Shown: positions 4,774 to 5,557 of the stretch, one piece after another | Layout of the letters: each line of letters opens with the position of its first letter | Position numbering within the stretch: position 1 is the first letter of the stretch | Notes under the pieces: generated by a model | Told to the model about the DNA's origin: nothing | The model's input: only the letters and a program-made list of their open reading frames with translations | Database searches by the model: none | NCBI GenBank assembly: GCA_949948825.1 | Contig: CATLIJ010000188.1 | Location: 1-5,557 of the forward strand | Origin: an uncultured Clostridiaceae bacterium | GTDB taxonomy: Bacteria; Bacillota; Clostridia; Lachnospirales; Lachnospiraceae | Direction of reading: 5' to 3' | Length of the DNA stretch: 5,557 nucleotides | Program-made: the position numbers and the translations under genes

Positions 4774-5557
4774 ATGGTTCGGCATTTTAAAATAAGAAGA
4801 GCAGTTTACCAAGATATCCATCAGATTGCAGAGTTGATGGACCAGGCAAAGGAGGGCATGAAGCATCCGGAATGGTTTGTTTCGGATGATGCAGCCTGGA
4901 TTGAAGCCCATGTGGAGAAGCAGGGATTTATCATGGCAGCAGAGACAGAGGACAGGAAGATTGCTGCTTTTTTTATTGTGGCATTTCCAGAGGCAGATGA
5001 AAAAAATCTTGGGCATGAAATTCTGCTTGCAGACCAGGAGCTTCTTTTGGTGGCGCATATGGATTCCGTGGCAGTCAGTCCTAAGTACCGGGGAAATCAT
5101 CTTCAGGGTCAGCTTTTGGAGGCAGCGGAAAAGGAGCTGGAGGGCTATCCTCATAAGTATTTGTTATGTACCGTTCATCCGGACAATCATGCAAGCCTTC
5201 ACACAATGCTTCGTTATGGATATGTGATTGTTGCCACAAAGGAAAAGTACCATGGACGGCTCCGCCATATTTTGTACAAGAAAAAGGAAACATCTTTAAA
5301 GGAGAAGCCCAATATTTTGGTGAGCGCCTGTTTGCTGGGGGTTCATTGCCGGTACAATGGAAAAGGGGTCATGGAGCCAGCCTTAAAGGAGATGATGAAC
5401 CAGGCAAATCTGATTCCGGTTTGTCCGGAGATTCTTGGAGGGCTTGCCACGCCCCGGACACCGGCGGAGCGGGTGGGAGACCGGGTGCTGACGCAAAAAG
5501 GGGAGGATGTGACACAGGCCTATGAAAAGGGCGCCAGAGAGACTCTTGCCCTGGCAC
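4774..5557 (+). CDS. GNAT acetyltransferase fused to DUF523 / TudS-like Fe-S domain (C-terminus beyond window)
   Basis: One uninterrupted frame of 261 codons reaches the right edge. The ATG is set by AAAGGAG (4761-4767), 6 nt upstream. Residues of about 5-168 are a GNAT domain: the beta-4/motif A region is HMDSVAVSPKYRGNHLQGQLL-like at 95-115, and the motif B region is HPDNHASLHTMLRYGY at 135-150. GNATs move acetyl from acetyl-CoA to an amine; the substrate is unknown. After a lysine-rich linker (about 168-179), NILVSACLLGVHCRYNG at 180-196 opens a DUF523 domain, followed by LIPVCPEILGGLATPR at 213-228. C186, C192 and C217 fit the three conserved cysteines that hold a [4Fe-4S] cluster in 2-thiouracil desulfurase (TudS), a characterised member of DUF523. 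About half of that domain is visible. Desulfurase activity here is inference. DUF523 normally stands alone or is fused to DUF1722 (YbgA type). The gene is divergent from sfsA. Confidence 0.88.
   Translation, partial: MVRHFKIRRAVYQDIHQIAELMDQAKEGMKHPEWFVSDDAAWIEAHVEKQGFIMAAETEDRKIAAFFIVAFPEADEKNLGHEILLADQELLLVAHMDSVAVSPKYRGNHLQGQLLEAAEKELEGYPHKYLLCTVHPDNHASLHTMLRYGYVIVATKEKYHGRLRHILYKKKETSLKEKPNILVSACLLGVHCRYNGKGVMEPALKEMMNQANLIPVCPEILGGLATPRTPAERVGDRVLTQKGEDVTQAYEKGARETLALA
5298..5322 (+). promoter_or_regulatory. Possible internal ribosome binding site at the DUF523 domain boundary
   Basis: AAAGGAG (5298-5304) lies inside the linker of the fusion gene. In-frame ATT (5314), TTG (5317) and GTG (5320) codons follow 9, 12 and 15 nt later, exactly where the DUF523 domain begins. 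A second, DUF523-only product from a TTG or GTG start is possible. Lysine-glutamate codons (AAG GAG) make this motif by chance quite often, so confidence is low. Confidence 0.2.

Noticed and set aside
3723..4790. Long open frame on the plus strand (355 codons) between polA and the GNAT gene
   Set aside because: It is antisense to sfsA, whose minus-strand product carries clear family motifs. It has no ribosome binding site and no recognisable domain, and its end runs into the GNAT start.

Overview
The window looks like chromosomal DNA from a Firmicute of the class Clostridia, most likely a Lachnospiraceae-type gut anaerobe. This is inferred from AAGGAG-type ribosome binding sites, TTGNNN-17-TATAAT promoters, moderate GC content, and the gene set: a DapL-type N-terminus, polA next to a zinc-finger anti-sigma-like gene, a clostridial-type SfsA and a DUF523 domain. 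No rRNA, tRNA, CRISPR array, insertion sequence or phage gene was seen.

Layout, left to right. Positions 1-53 (minus) hold the first 17 codons of a probable LL-diaminopimelate aminotransferase (dapL) running off the left edge. Upstream of it on the same strand is a 63-residue protein of unknown function (119-310) with its own strong promoter. A divergent regulatory region (about 341-430) holds two sigma-A-type promoters back to back, with a 16-bp dyad between their -35 boxes. Rightwards, a 100-nt leader precedes a small membrane-anchored zinc-finger protein (zf-HC2 type, 531-884). After a 193-nt gap with three imperfect 35-bp tandem repeats and a purine-rich tract comes polA (1078-3717). This is DNA polymerase I with an intact 5' nuclease and polymerase but a proofreading domain that has lost its catalytic acids.

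sfsA (3786-4493, minus) converges on polA, leaving 68 bp between them. That gap holds a short direct repeat and no clear terminator. sfsA is divergent from the last gene across 280 bp that carry an sfsA promoter, an 11-bp-arm inverted repeat, an extended -10 and a tight hairpin next to a ribosome binding site. The last gene (4774 to the right edge) is one open frame that joins a GNAT acetyltransferase to the start of a DUF523/TudS-type Fe-S desulfurase-like domain. It is cut by the window.

Functionally, polA is housekeeping replication and repair. The zf-HC2 protein is probably its operon partner and a membrane sensor or regulator without an adjacent sigma gene. dapL belongs to lysine and peptidoglycan precursor synthesis. 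The GNAT-DUF523 fusion is the least ordinary gene here. Its leader and domain junction show possible translational-control features.
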